From the NCBI GenBank assembly GCA_020725315.1, contig DYFG01000043.1, positions 1 through 11,329 of the forward strand: 11,329 nt of DNA. The letters are read 5' to 3'. The position numbers and the translations under genes were made by a program. Source of the DNA: Nitrosotalea sp. (lineage in GTDB: Archaea > Halobacteriota > Syntropharchaeia > Alkanophagales > Methanospirareceae). This document shows, piece by piece, positions 1 to 6,601 of the stretch. The stretch's first letter is position 1, and each line of letters opens with the position of its first letter. Below the pieces are notes generated by a model. That model saw only the letters and a program-made list of their open reading frames with translations. It searched no databases and was not told where the DNA came from.

Positions 1-36
1 CTCGATGAAGACGAGGTTGCTCGGCTGAGGATATAA
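1..36 (+). CDS. Possible 3' end of a plus-strand gene (partial)
   Basis: Frame 1 of the plus strand is open from the window edge and reads LDEDEVARLRI before a TAA at 34-36. The acidic then basic/hydrophobic composition resembles a protein C-terminus. The gene would converge on the por-frhB operon, and the T-rich tract at 116-138 could end its transcript. Only 11 codons are visible, so this may be chance; no family can be assigned. Confidence 0.3.
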   Translation, partial: LDEDEVARLRI

Positions 37-115
37 GACTTTAACTCTAATCAACAACAGACATACCGTCTGAAATATCATCGGATATCAGGTTGATAAA
101 ATTCCTACAACAACC

Positions 116-138
116 CTTTTTCTTTCTGTATTTATTTT
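116..138 (+). terminator. T-rich tract, possible archaeal terminator between convergent genes
   Basis: The plus strand carries a run of five Ts followed by further T-rich sequence (cttt, gtatttatttt) about 80 nt after the putative plus-strand stop at 36. Archaeal RNA polymerase often terminates at oligo-T tracts without a hairpin. The rest of 37-172 holds only weak 5-bp inverted repeats and no gene that I can see. No comparable T run follows frhB on the minus strand. Confidence 0.3.
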
Positions 139-172
139 AGCGCTCAAACTTAAGAAGCTTACTTATCTTCAC

Positions 173-1318
173 CTATGCAGCTCTTATCCTCTTATTCTTT
201 GCCAATCTCCGTATAGACTTTAACCCCTCTATTTCCATCTCCTTCGCTTCAATGTATCCCTTCTCTAATGCTCCCTTAACTACTTCTTCTCCTCTCTCCG
301 TGCGAGCAAATACTGTTGACCAGCCCTCTTCTGAGCTTACCGACCCGACGGAAATGTCCGCGAGTTCAGCAGTAAAATCCATACAAACCAAGCACCCCTC
401 GCTAATATATTCCTTTACCTCATCCAATCGGATGGCCTGCCTATCTCCGCCATACCCATATATCAAAAACTCCTCACCTTTTATATCGAACTTATTTACT
501 TCATCTAAATCCTTTACACTCGCTACGAAATCCAGCAAAGCCTCCGTGAAATTCTCCATGCAGAACAGCCCTATCACCAATCGCACCTTCTCTATTCCCA
601 CATCATACGGCTGCTCAGCCGTTTGAACTTTTCGTAACCCCTGTACTTGACAGGGCAACCCCACAAATCCTATGGCGTTGCATCCCTCTTCCATCGCCTC
701 TTTTACACCCACTACACAGGGATAAATCGTATATTTCGTGCCTGCGCCTTCCTTCAACTCCTCGTAAGTCCTTGCAACCTTCGTTATCGGTTTCCACTTG
801 TGGGGCCCCGCCCCACGACCCCGCAAGCCCTGTAAGGGCTTATTATCCGAAGTTGTAACCACTGCGCAATCGATTATCCCCTCGTCAAGCGCATACGCGA
901 GCAGAGAAGTAACCGCGCCACCATCTTGTCCTTTTTCAATGATATCCGCTTTCTTTGACCGAACCGTATAATAACTTCGATAGACACCAAGAGTATCTCC
1001 TTCCGCTCTCTTTCGTTCCTCGCCAAATATCCTCCGCTCTATCTCAGGCAGCGGCAGGAAAGTCCGTGGGCAGAACGCATAGCAGAGCCCGCATACCGTA
1101 TCATAATTCTCAATGAACCGTGGCTCTTTTCTACCCCCTTCACCCTCATTTATCGTTATTTTATCACAAAACGCGGCACACGTACCACACACGCAGCAGA
1201 TTCGTTTCGCTGTTACCTCATTCTGTAAATCCACAAAACCACGTTCCATAAAAGTGGGTAACCGCACATATTTTCGCTCCTCAATTCCCACTTCGCCTGG
1301 ATCTGCTTCTCTTGCCAT
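173..1318 (-). CDS. FrhB/FdhB-like coenzyme F420 oxidoreductase beta subunit
   Basis: 381-residue iron-sulfur flavoprotein of the F420 hydrogenase/dehydrogenase beta-subunit (FrhB/FdhB) family. Members use FAD to pass electrons between coenzyme F420 and iron-sulfur clusters. An N-terminal two-cluster ferredoxin region is visible: C41-C44-C47-C51 and C76-C79-C83-P84. The family flavin-domain signature GQDGGAVTSLL follows at 130-140, then a conserved GLPCQVQGL segment and a C-terminal CLVC...ELADISVG segment. The start codon lies one base after the porB stop, so the gene is almost certainly part of the por operon. This suggests that it links pyruvate oxidation or synthesis to F420 (inference). 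Residues 160-174 (KPLQGLRGRGAGPHK) are encoded by a palindromic repeat and interrupt a region that otherwise reads smoothly from VVTTSDN to WKPITKV. It could also serve another F420-linked reaction; the specific partner is not provable here. Confidence 0.9.
   Translation of the reverse strand: MAREADPGEVGIEERKYVRLPTFMERGFVDLQNEVTAKRICCVCGTCAAFCDKITINEGEGGRKEPRFIENYDTVCGLCYAFCPRTFLPLPEIERRIFGEERKRAEGDTLGVYRSYYTVRSKKADIIEKGQDGGAVTSLLAYALDEGIIDCAVVTTSDNKPLQGLRGRGAGPHKWKPITKVARTYEELKEGAGTKYTIYPCVVGVKEAMEEGCNAIGFVGLPCQVQGLRKVQTAEQPYDVGIEKVRLVIGLFCMENFTEALLDFVASVKDLDEVNKFDIKGEEFLIYGYGGDRQAIRLDEVKEYISEGCLVCMDFTAELADISVGSVSSEEGWSTVFARTERGEEVVKGALEKGYIEAKEMEIEGLKSIRRLAKNKRIRAA
797..841. repeat. Palindromic repeat inserted in frame within the frhB-like gene
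   Basis: This 45-nt segment contains two perfect hairpins: GTGGGGC-ccc-GCCCCAC (800-816) and AAGCCCT-gta-AGGGCTT (825-841). Positions 820-842 match 4460-4482 in the por leader base for base over 23 nt. The second hairpin and its CGGGG-N-CGTGGG approach also resemble a leader hairpin at 4405-4427, in the same order and orientation. The unit is a multiple of three and has no stop in the coding frame, so it is read through as 15 residues (160-174). Confidence 0.8.
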
Positions 1319-1319
1319 G

Positions 1320-2276
1320 TTATTTCACCCCTGCCTTCGCCCTCAATCTCTCATACTCTTCCACTACTCTCGCCTGTATGCGCTCTATAACATCATCGGT
1401 AAGATGCCTGAACCTCCCCTGTTTTCTTAAATATTCCTTCACGAGTTTCAATTCCGGGACATCAACGCTCAATCGGTACTCACCGTTAATCACTTCGTAA
1501 AGTGGAAAGACGCCAGTCTCCACCGCCAAACGACCAATTTCTATCGTTAAATTCGGTTGAGACCTCCAGCCCGTGGGACAGACGGAAAATATTTGAATGT
1601 AAGCAGGGCCTTCGATTTCCATTCCCCTCTTCACCTTATCCATCAGATCAAACGGATATGAAGGGCAAGCCGTCGCCACGTACGGGATCCTATGTGCAAC
1701 CGCGATTTCAGGCATATTCTTCTTCCAGGTCATCTGTCCTATGCTCTTCTTGCCTACCGGTGCCGTGGTCGTCCATGCACCGTACGGAGTGGATGATGAG
1801 CGTTGAATGCCTGTGTTCATATACGCTTCGTTGTCAAAACAGCAATAGAGGAAATTATGTCCTCGTTCCATTGCTCCTGATAGTGCCTGTAATCCTATAT
1901 CAGAAGTGCCGCCGTCACCGGCAAACCCGACAAACTTTACACCACGGTCTTCTATTTTTCCTTTCCGTATCCTCACTTTATACCCCGATTCTATACCTGA
2001 CACTACCGCTGCAACATTCTCAAAGAGCGTATGAATCCAGGGGACCCGCCACGACGTATACGGCAAGAGCGATGAGATGATCTCTACGCAGCCCGTGGCA
2101 TTGACAATTATAACATTCTTTCCAAGAACTTTACACACGTGCCGAACTGCAAGAGCCTCCCCACAGCCGATGCATGCACGATGTCCGGGTGCAAAGTTCT
2201 CTTCCGTGGTGATAAACCTTGGCAGAAATAATTCTTCTTCTTGCTCCATCTCCTCTCTTTCTCTCATCTCCCCCAT
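1320..2276 (-). CDS. porB: Pyruvate:ferredoxin oxidoreductase, beta subunit (PorB)
   Basis: 318-residue TPP-binding catalytic subunit of pyruvate synthase/oxidoreductase, which interconverts pyruvate + CoA and acetyl-CoA + CO2 in the cytoplasm. The TPP/Mg motif is clear: GDG at 120-122 followed by DNEAYMNTG at 148-156. The four cysteines expected for the proximal 4Fe-4S cluster appear as C35 and C38 (ACIGCGEA), C63 (NATGCVEI) and C233 (SVCPTGWR). The family segment TSWRVPWIH follows at 74-82. The N-terminus is acidic and start choice is uncertain: the codon at 2276 overlaps porA by 13 nt, whereas Met4 (2267) would give the ATGA overlap also seen between porD and porA, with GAGGG about 10 nt upstream. 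Pyruvate is the likeliest substrate; a related 2-oxoacid cannot be excluded from sequence. Confidence 0.93.
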   Translation of the reverse strand: MGEMREREEMEQEEELFLPRFITTEENFAPGHRACIGCGEALAVRHVCKVLGKNVIIVNATGCVEIISSLLPYTSWRVPWIHTLFENVAAVVSGIESGYKVRIRKGKIEDRGVKFVGFAGDGGTSDIGLQALSGAMERGHNFLYCCFDNEAYMNTGIQRSSSTPYGAWTTTAPVGKKSIGQMTWKKNMPEIAVAHRIPYVATACPSYPFDLMDKVKRGMEIEGPAYIQIFSVCPTGWRSQPNLTIEIGRLAVETGVFPLYEVINGEYRLSVDVPELKLVKEYLRKQGRFRHLTDDVIERIQARVVEEYERLRAKAGVK

Positions 2277-3460
2277 TCCCTCACACCTATCATCTCGGGT
2301 TCCATCTCCTCTCCCCGCTCTACCATCTTTACTCTCTCCAGTGCTAGATTTACCATCTCCTTAAATCCGTCTATCGGTATATCCCTGCCTCCAAGTCCGC
2401 CAATAAAGCCCACTATGCTCAACTCTTTCCGCTTATCATACAACGCCGATTTCACTTCTGAGCAGACCGGACCACCCATCCCGAAGGATATAGCCCGGTC
2501 TAACACCACGAGGAGCTCAAGATCCTTTACCGCATCCCGAAACTCCTTGAATGGAAAAGGTCGCCACAATCGTAATCGTAAAAGACCTGCATCTCTCCCC
2601 TCCTCTCTCATCTCATCCACGGCAAGCATTGCCGTCTCACCGATGCTCCCCATTGTCAATAGCGCAATGCTCGCCCCTTCCATCTTGTACTTCTCAACCG
2701 GCGCGTAATACCTCCCGAAGGTCTCTCCAAACTCCTTCCAGATTTCCTTTATTTTTGGCTTCGTCTTCTCAAAATCGAATTCCTGCGCCTTCTTCGCCTC
2801 GGGGTATATAAACGGTGGACCGTAGCAGCCCATACTCACGGGCTTCTCAGGGTCTAATACAAAAGGATGCTCGTAATCCGGAATAAAGTGCGCTACTTCT
2901 TCCTCATCCGGCAGCACCACGCCCTCGATTACGTGCGATAGATAAAAACCATCAATATGAACTATTGCAGGAAAAAGAACTTCTTTATCTTCTGCTATCC
3001 TGTATGCGCAGACAGTGAGGTCGAAAGCCTCCTGATTGTTCTCCGCAATCATCTGAATCCAGCCTACGTCCCGGATCGTCATCATGTCTGAATGGTCGCA
3101 CCAGACAGAGAGCGGAGCGGAGAGTGCTCGGTTCGCTATCACCATAACTACTGGCAACCTCATTGAGGAAGGTATAGTCATCATATTGTACATGTATTCA
3201 AGCCCTGGACCTGCGGTGCATGTAAAGACCCTCGCACCTGCCGCTGATGCACCCACACATGCGCTCATTGCGGTATGCTCCGATTCCACACAGATAAACT
3301 CCGCATCCAGCTCACCATCAGCTACCATCTCCGCCAGCCGCTCCACGATATGTGTCTGTGGTGTGATTGGAAATGCTGAGATGACATCGACTTTTGCCAT
3401 CCGAACCGCTTCAGCGACCGCAAAAGAACCTTCCAAGCCCACTATTTTTCCTTTTCTCAT
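2264..3460 (-). CDS. porA: Pyruvate:ferredoxin oxidoreductase, alpha subunit (PorA)
   Basis: 398-residue alpha subunit, carrying the pyrimidine-binding and transketolase-like domains of the oxidoreductase. The N-terminus reads SFAVAEAVRMAKVDVISAF followed by PITPQT at 31-36, the conserved PITP stretch near TPP. The conserved VESEHTAMSACVGASAAGAR and FTCTAGPGLEYM segments follow, and a C-terminal domain II contains the LRLRLWRPFP segment. Length is typical for the archaeal heterotetrameric enzyme. The start ATG overlaps the porD stop by 4 nt (ATGA), with GAGGGAG immediately upstream as RBS, which implies translational coupling. With PorB it forms the active site, and PorC and PorD complete the complex. 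Confidence 0.93.
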   Translation of the reverse strand: MRKGKIVGLEGSFAVAEAVRMAKVDVISAFPITPQTHIVERLAEMVADGELDAEFICVESEHTAMSACVGASAAGARVFTCTAGPGLEYMYNMMTIPSSMRLPVVMVIANRALSAPLSVWCDHSDMMTIRDVGWIQMIAENNQEAFDLTVCAYRIAEDKEVLFPAIVHIDGFYLSHVIEGVVLPDEEEVAHFIPDYEHPFVLDPEKPVSMGCYGPPFIYPEAKKAQEFDFEKTKPKIKEIWKEFGETFGRYYAPVEKYKMEGASIALLTMGSIGETAMLAVDEMREEGRDAGLLRLRLWRPFPFKEFRDAVKDLELLVVLDRAISFGMGGPVCSEVKSALYDKRKELSIVGFIGGLGGRDIPIDGFKEMVNLALERVKMVERGEEMEPEMIGVREWGR

Positions 3461-3759
3461 TTTTCTCCCTCTTCCTCCTCTTCCTCAACCATCGTTATGA
3501 CACCACGTGGGCATTCATGCGCACAGACTCCACATCCCTTGCAATAATACAGATCGGCTTCAAAGTATCCTTCTTCGTCCTCATTTATAGCGGCATCAGG
3601 ACAATAGATGTAACATATCCCGCACTTTATGCATTTGGTATTATCACGAACAGGTCTTTCAGACCGCCAATCACCCGTTTTATAGGACGCTGCACTTCCC
3701 GGCTCGGTAACCACACAGCCAATTTCTAAATCTTGCCACCCCCTTTTTTCACCACTCAT
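3457..3759 (-). CDS. porD: Pyruvate:ferredoxin oxidoreductase, delta subunit (PorD, 2x[4Fe-4S])
   Basis: 100-residue ferredoxin-like delta subunit that carries electrons from the PorB cluster to the external acceptor. Two classical 4Fe-4S motifs are present: C43-C46-C49 with C53-P54 and C73-C76-C79 with C83-P84. The N-terminal WQDLEIGCVV and KTGDWRSERPV segments are typical of Por delta chains. The C-terminus ends in a glutamate run (MVEEEEEEGEK), encoded by the purine-rich stretch that also supplies the porA ribosome binding site. It lies 34 nt after porC and overlaps porA by 4 nt. Its clusters, or those of the FrhB-like neighbour, are plausible docking points for electron exchange. Confidence 0.92.
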   Translation of the reverse strand: MSGEKRGWQDLEIGCVVTEPGSAASYKTGDWRSERPVRDNTKCIKCGICYIYCPDAAINEDEEGYFEADLYYCKGCGVCAHECPRGVITMVEEEEEEGEK

Positions 3760-3793
3760 TTTTCACACCTCTCTTTTTCGATGTGCATATCGC

Positions 3794-4342
3794 TTAGCGA
3801 ACCACTGTTTCCTCATACGCTCTTCTCATTGCATCGATATTCTTTGCGGCAACTTTTCCAAACCGCTCTTGCATCGGTTCCTCCAACGATTCCAGCTTAA
3901 CGAGTCCTACTGCCTTTAGCAGTGCCCCAATCATTGTCGTATTCACGATGGGCAGGCCCAAAATCTCCCTTGCGATGCTCATAGCATCCACAACTGCTAT
4001 TTTAGTCACGCCTTCAAGATCCGATTTCATCTCTTCCGGCGATTTCTTTGTGTTGATTACCGCTATCCCCTCTTTTTTGAGCCTCGAAACGACATCGCCA
4101 ACATGAAGCAGCCCCGGATCAAGCACTACTAACACATCTGGTTCCGCAATTTCCGTCCTTATTTTTATTCGTTCTGTTTCGTTCACTCTGAGGAATGCGA
4201 GAACTGGTGCCCCTCTCCGTTCCGGCCCAAATGAAGGCATTGACTGCGCATATTTACCCTCTCGGATGGCTGCATGCGCGACCAACTCCGCTAAGGTAAC
4301 TCCTCCTTGCCCTCCTCTTCCGTATATACATATCTCCATCAT
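3794..4342 (-). CDS. porC: Pyruvate:ferredoxin oxidoreductase, gamma subunit (PorC/PorG)
   Basis: 182-residue gamma subunit of the 2-oxoacid oxidoreductase complex; in fused enzymes this domain contributes to CoA binding. The N-terminal glycine-rich GRGGQG motif is at 8-13 and the conserved SMPSFGPERRGAPV segment follows. A late NTTMIGALLKAVGL stretch is also characteristic. It is the first gene of the por operon. Two consecutive ATGs (4342 and 4339) are possible starts and neither has a strong Shine-Dalgarno. The region upstream is a hairpin-rich leader rather than a coding gene. The name porC follows methanogen usage; the same subunit is porG in Pyrococcus. Confidence 0.92.
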   Translation of the reverse strand: MMEICIYGRGGQGGVTLAELVAHAAIREGKYAQSMPSFGPERRGAPVLAFLRVNETERIKIRTEIAEPDVLVVLDPGLLHVGDVVSRLKKEGIAVINTKKSPEEMKSDLEGVTKIAVVDAMSIAREILGLPIVNTTMIGALLKAVGLVKLESLEEPMQERFGKVAAKNIDAMRRAYEETVVR

Positions 4343-4360
4343 TTCAACAAACTTTTCTTA

Positions 4361-4482
4361 TGTGGGGCTCTGCCCCATCACGGGCTCTGCCCGTGCCCCC
4401 GCATCGTGGGCTCCGCCCACGTCCCCGAAAACCCAGAAAGGGTTTACAGGAGGGGCTTACCCGCAAGCCCTGTAAGGGCTTA
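4361..4482. repeat. Cluster of GC-rich palindromes in the por operon leader
   Basis: At least five inverted repeats lie end to end: TGGGGC-tct-GCCCCA (4363-4377), CACGGGC-tct-GCCCGTG (4379-4395), CGTGGGC-tcc-GCCCACG (4405-4421), AAACCC-agaaa-GGGTTT (4429-4445) and AAGCCCT-gta-AGGGCTT (4465-4481). TTACAGG (4444-4450) can also pair with CCTGTAA (4469-4475), offering an alternative fold. The GC content is far above the surrounding sequence. The 23 bases at 4460-4482 recur exactly inside the frhB-like gene (820-842), so this is a dispersed repeat family rather than a feature of one leader. Confidence 0.75.
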
Positions 4483-4540
4483 AAAGAGAGCTTGACTAAA
4501 GAAACACTTTAAGATGCCACTTTTAGTTTTTGAACTAAGT

Positions 4541-4557
4541 CTTTATAAATTCTTCGG
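4541..4557 (-). promoter_or_regulatory. BRE/TATA promoter for the por-frhB operon
   Basis: Read on the minus strand this is CCGAAGAATTTATAAAG: a purine-rich BRE-like element directly followed by an archaeal TATA box. Transcription would begin about 25 nt further on, near 4520, leaving an untranslated leader of roughly 180 nt before porC. No better TATA-like element is visible between the hairpin cluster and the porC start, so the hairpins are probably transcribed. Confidence 0.55.
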
Positions 4558-4596
4558 TTTTGATGCAATTTTCAGGTTGAGAGCGGCTAATAAACG

Positions 4597-4601
4597 AAAA
4601 A
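4597..4601 (-). terminator. Oligo-T tract, possible end of the upstream operon
   Basis: The minus strand has TTTTT within a T-rich stretch (CCTTTTTCGTTTATT), about a dozen bases after the stop of the small ORF at 4613 and about 40 nt before the por TATA box. This fits archaeal T-tract termination of the transcript that includes the toxin-antitoxin genes. There is no associated hairpin. Confidence 0.35.
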
Positions 4602-4612
4602 GGAATCCACCA

Positions 4613-4780
4613 TTACTGAACAACATTCGCTTCTCTTCGTTTCATCCTTGTTAAGAACTCCTTCTCAGTTTCAGCATCCCGGAATTCCCTCAATTCTTTT
4701 ACAGAATCCCTTATTTTAGTGATATCGCTGCTATGAATCTCGCATATTCTTCCATGTTTAGCTCTTTGCCTGGTATCCAC
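4613..4780 (-). CDS. Small unrecognised ORF downstream of the DUF5615 gene, possibly a frameshifted remnant
   Basis: A GTG-initiated frame of 55 codons follows the toxin gene by 24 nt and ends with ITKIRDSVKELREFRDAE and EFLTRMKRREANVVQ. This part is charged, probably helical and looks coding; AAGG lies just upstream of the GTG. A second frame over the first part reads KALWIPGKELNMEEYARFIAAI before stopping at 4711, and it looks more protein-like there than the GTG frame does. A single-base change near 4728-4735 would join the good part of each frame, so this may be a decayed or misread gene. I do not recognise the family. The remainder of 4343-4804 holds the por promoter and leader. Confidence 0.35.
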   Translation of the reverse strand: MDTRQRAKHGRICEIHSSDITKIRDSVKELREFRDAETEKEFLTRMKRREANVVQ

Positions 4781-4804
4781 AGTGCCTTTTTAACTTTTGT
4801 TAGC

Positions 4805-5155
4805 TCAGCGAATCATTATACTATCCTTATAGAGCGTGACCAATTTCCCTTTGAATACTTCCATATCGTGAGCACGAAGAAAATTTTCTACCATCCTAAT
4901 TTCTTCTTCGGATCGTAGATTGCCATGCCTGATATAAATGATCCCTTTTGTTTTATCCGCTGAGAAGCGAACTGGGTTGGTAAAATGATAATCTCTGGTA
5001 ACAAGAACTGCCTCTTCTCGCACTGCTAAGGCATACACATCCTCATCCGACATCCCTCTTTCAGGCATCTCGGAGATAGAAAGAACATCATGTCCTCTCA
5101 TTCGTAACCTTTCCACAACTCCGTAACTGACATTCTCATCGATTACAATTCTCAT
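4805..5155 (-). CDS. DUF5615 PIN-like toxin
   Basis: 116-residue protein of the DUF5615 (PIN-like, Mut7-C related) family, usually the presumed RNase toxin of a two-gene module. The family start MRIVIDENVS carries the acidic cluster D6-E7, a GHDVLSISE segment follows, then the acidic MSDEDVYALA (D37, E38, D39) and VTRDYHF with D55. These aspartates and glutamates match the acidic metal-binding pattern of PIN-like nucleases. Its ATG overlaps the antitoxin stop by 4 nt (ATGA), so the two are translationally coupled. RNase activity is inferred from family knowledge, not shown by the sequence. Confidence 0.85.
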   Translation of the reverse strand: MRIVIDENVSYGVVERLRMRGHDVLSISEMPERGMSDEDVYALAVREEAVLVTRDYHFTNPVRFSADKTKGIIYIRHGNLRSEEEIRMVENFLRAHDMEVFKGKLVTLYKDSIMIR

Positions 5156-5382
5156 GCGTAAACCGCTTTTTCCGTAGCTAAATATGCAGCATATTCTAAA
5201 CAGGCCATAATATCTTCAGTCTTAAGACGAGGAAAGTTCTTTAATATGGTGCCATAGTCCTCGCCTGCTGCCAGATGACTCAGGATTACGTATACCGGGA
5301 TGCGAGTATCTTTAATGCATGGTTCTCCACTGCAGATGTTAGGATCCGAGATAATTCTCTTCTTGACAAAATCTTTTCCCAT
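5152..5382 (-). CDS. DUF433 antitoxin
   Basis: 76-residue DUF433 protein (VapB-like antitoxin) with the family core IISDPNICSGEPCIKDTRIPV, a winged-helix or short HTH type fold, and the SHLAAGEDYGTILKNFPRL segment. It is expected to bind and neutralise the DUF5615 product and possibly to autoregulate the pair. I chose the ATG at 5382 because GGAAGGGAG lies 10 nt upstream (5393-5401) and DUF433 proteins normally begin shortly before the DP motif. A GTG at 5406 would add eight residues that contain the RBS itself. It follows the aminotransferase by 35 nt and probably shares its transcript. Confidence 0.82.
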   Translation of the reverse strand: MGKDFVKKRIISDPNICSGEPCIKDTRIPVYVILSHLAAGEDYGTILKNFPRLKTEDIMACLEYAAYLATEKAVYA

Positions 5383-5392
5383 TTCTTTCTCA

Positions 5393-5401
5393 CTCCCTTC
5401 C
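5393..5401 (-). promoter_or_regulatory. Ribosome binding site deciding the DUF433 start
   Basis: GGAAGGGAG on the minus strand, 10 nt before the ATG at 5382. It argues for the shorter antitoxin over the GTG start at 5406. Confidence 0.55.
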
Positions 5402-5417
5402 TTCACTCGAATGTTGT

Positions 5418-6599
5418 TTATCTATTTTTTGAAATACCCATAGTTTCCAAGAATCGTTCTATCCGCTTTAAAGCCTCCTTTAGTTCGTACTGCGATACCG
5501 CGTAAGCACACCGTACGAAACCTTCTCCACACGCACCAAACACACTTCCCGGTATTACTACTACTTTCTCATCAAAAAGCAGTCTCTTTGCGAACTCAGC
5601 CGAGGTTAATCCAGTAATTTGAATAGAAGGGAAGGCATAAAACGCTCCTTTTGGCTCAAAACACGCTAATCCTAGATTATTCAGCTCGTCCACCATCACC
5701 CTCCTTCTCCTGTTGTACTCGCTTACCATCCTTTCCACTTCCTCATCGCATCTCAACGCTTCTATCGCTGCCATCTGCGCGGTAATTGGTGCACACATCA
5801 TGACATATTGATGGATCTTCATCATCGCTTCTAGTATCTCTTTATTCCCCGCTGCATAGCCCAATCGCCAACCGGTCATAGCATACGCCTTAGAGAAGCC
5901 ATTCAGCAGTATCGTCCGTTCTTTCATCCCGTTGAGTGAGGCGAAGCACGTGTGCGTACCTTCGTACGTCAACCTGCCGTATACCTCATCGGATATAACG
6001 AGCAAATCGTGCTCATTCACCACATCTGCTATCTCTTCCAGCTCTTTCCTGCTCAGTGTTGCCCCTGTGGGATTGTTCGGATAGCTCAAAATAACCGCTT
6101 TTGTGCGCTCCGTTATCTTCTCCTCGATTCGTTCTGCTTGCACCTTAAATTCGTCCTCAATACTGGTAGGTACGCATACCGGAGTCCCGCCCGCGAATGC
6201 CGTACACGGCTTGTAACTCACATACGAGGGTTCGTGGAGTATAACCTCCTCACCAGGATTGATAATGGCGCGTAGTGCCAGATCAGACGCTTCGCTTACC
6301 CCGGTTGTTAGCAGAAGTTCGCCTTCGGGCTCGTAATAAACTCCGGTTTCTTTGTAAATCTTATCAGAAAGTGCCTCTCGTAATTCGAGCAGCCCCCAGT
6401 TAGAGGTATACGAGGTGTACCCCTTTTCCAATGAGAAGATACATGCTTCTCGTATGCTCCACGGCGTTACGAAATCAGGCTCTCCGACACCTAAAGAGAT
6501 CGCGCCTTCCATACGTTGCGCGATATCAAAGAACTCACGTATTCCCGAACCCTTTATCTGTCTGATCTTCTCCGCAACCCTATCTGACATCCTGTTCAT
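5418..6599 (-). CDS. PLP-dependent class I/II aminotransferase
   Basis: 393-residue fold-type I aminotransferase of the aspartate/aromatic aminotransferase superfamily; cytoplasmic and PLP-dependent. Key residues are visible: the N-terminal GVGEPDF motif (37-43), NPTG with N176, DEVYGRL with D204 and Y207 contacting PLP, the Schiff-base lysine K237 in NGFSKAYAMTGWRLGY, and the substrate-carboxylate arginine R363 in FVRCAYAV. Its length is normal. It starts 2 nt after the Lrp/AsnC stop, so the two are co-expressed and the regulator may sense an amino acid made or used by this enzyme (inference). The amino-acid substrate cannot be settled from sequence. Met4 (MSDRV) is a plausible alternative start, since homologues commonly begin with a similar SDRV motif. 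Confidence 0.92.
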   Translation of the reverse strand: MNRMSDRVAEKIRQIKGSGIREFFDIAQRMEGAISLGVGEPDFVTPWSIREACIFSLEKGYTSYTSNWGLLELREALSDKIYKETGVYYEPEGELLLTTGVSEASDLALRAIINPGEEVILHEPSYVSYKPCTAFAGGTPVCVPTSIEDEFKVQAERIEEKITERTKAVILSYPNNPTGATLSRKELEEIADVVNEHDLLVISDEVYGRLTYEGTHTCFASLNGMKERTILLNGFSKAYAMTGWRLGYAAGNKEILEAMMKIHQYVMMCAPITAQMAAIEALRCDEEVERMVSEYNRRRRVMVDELNNLGLACFEPKGAFYAFPSIQITGLTSAEFAKRLLFDEKVVVIPGSVFGACGEGFVRCAYAVSQYELKEALKRIERFLETMGISKNR

Positions 6600-6601
6600 C
6601 T

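Noticed and set aside
1..30. C/D-box guide RNA (GATGA near 4-8 and CTGA at 25-28)
   Set aside because: There is no matching D'/C' pair or terminal stem at proper spacing, and the same bases read as an open C-terminal frame.
58..72. CAGAC/GTCTG inverted repeat near the left end
   Set aside because: Only five base pairs with no T run or conserved context; likely chance.
1502..2080. Long plus-strand open frame opposite porB
   Set aside because: It is antisense to a clearly recognised TPP enzyme, its translation is low-complexity Ser/Pro/Arg-rich with no family motif, and it has no RBS. It is a shadow of porB.
4361..4482. CRISPR array or intrinsic terminator
   Set aside because: The palindromes differ from one another, have no uniform spacers, and are not followed by a T run on either strand, so neither explanation fits.
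5383..5406. GTG start for the DUF433 antitoxin
   Set aside because: The added residues translate the purine-rich RBS of the ATG at 5382, and family members normally begin closer to the DP motif.
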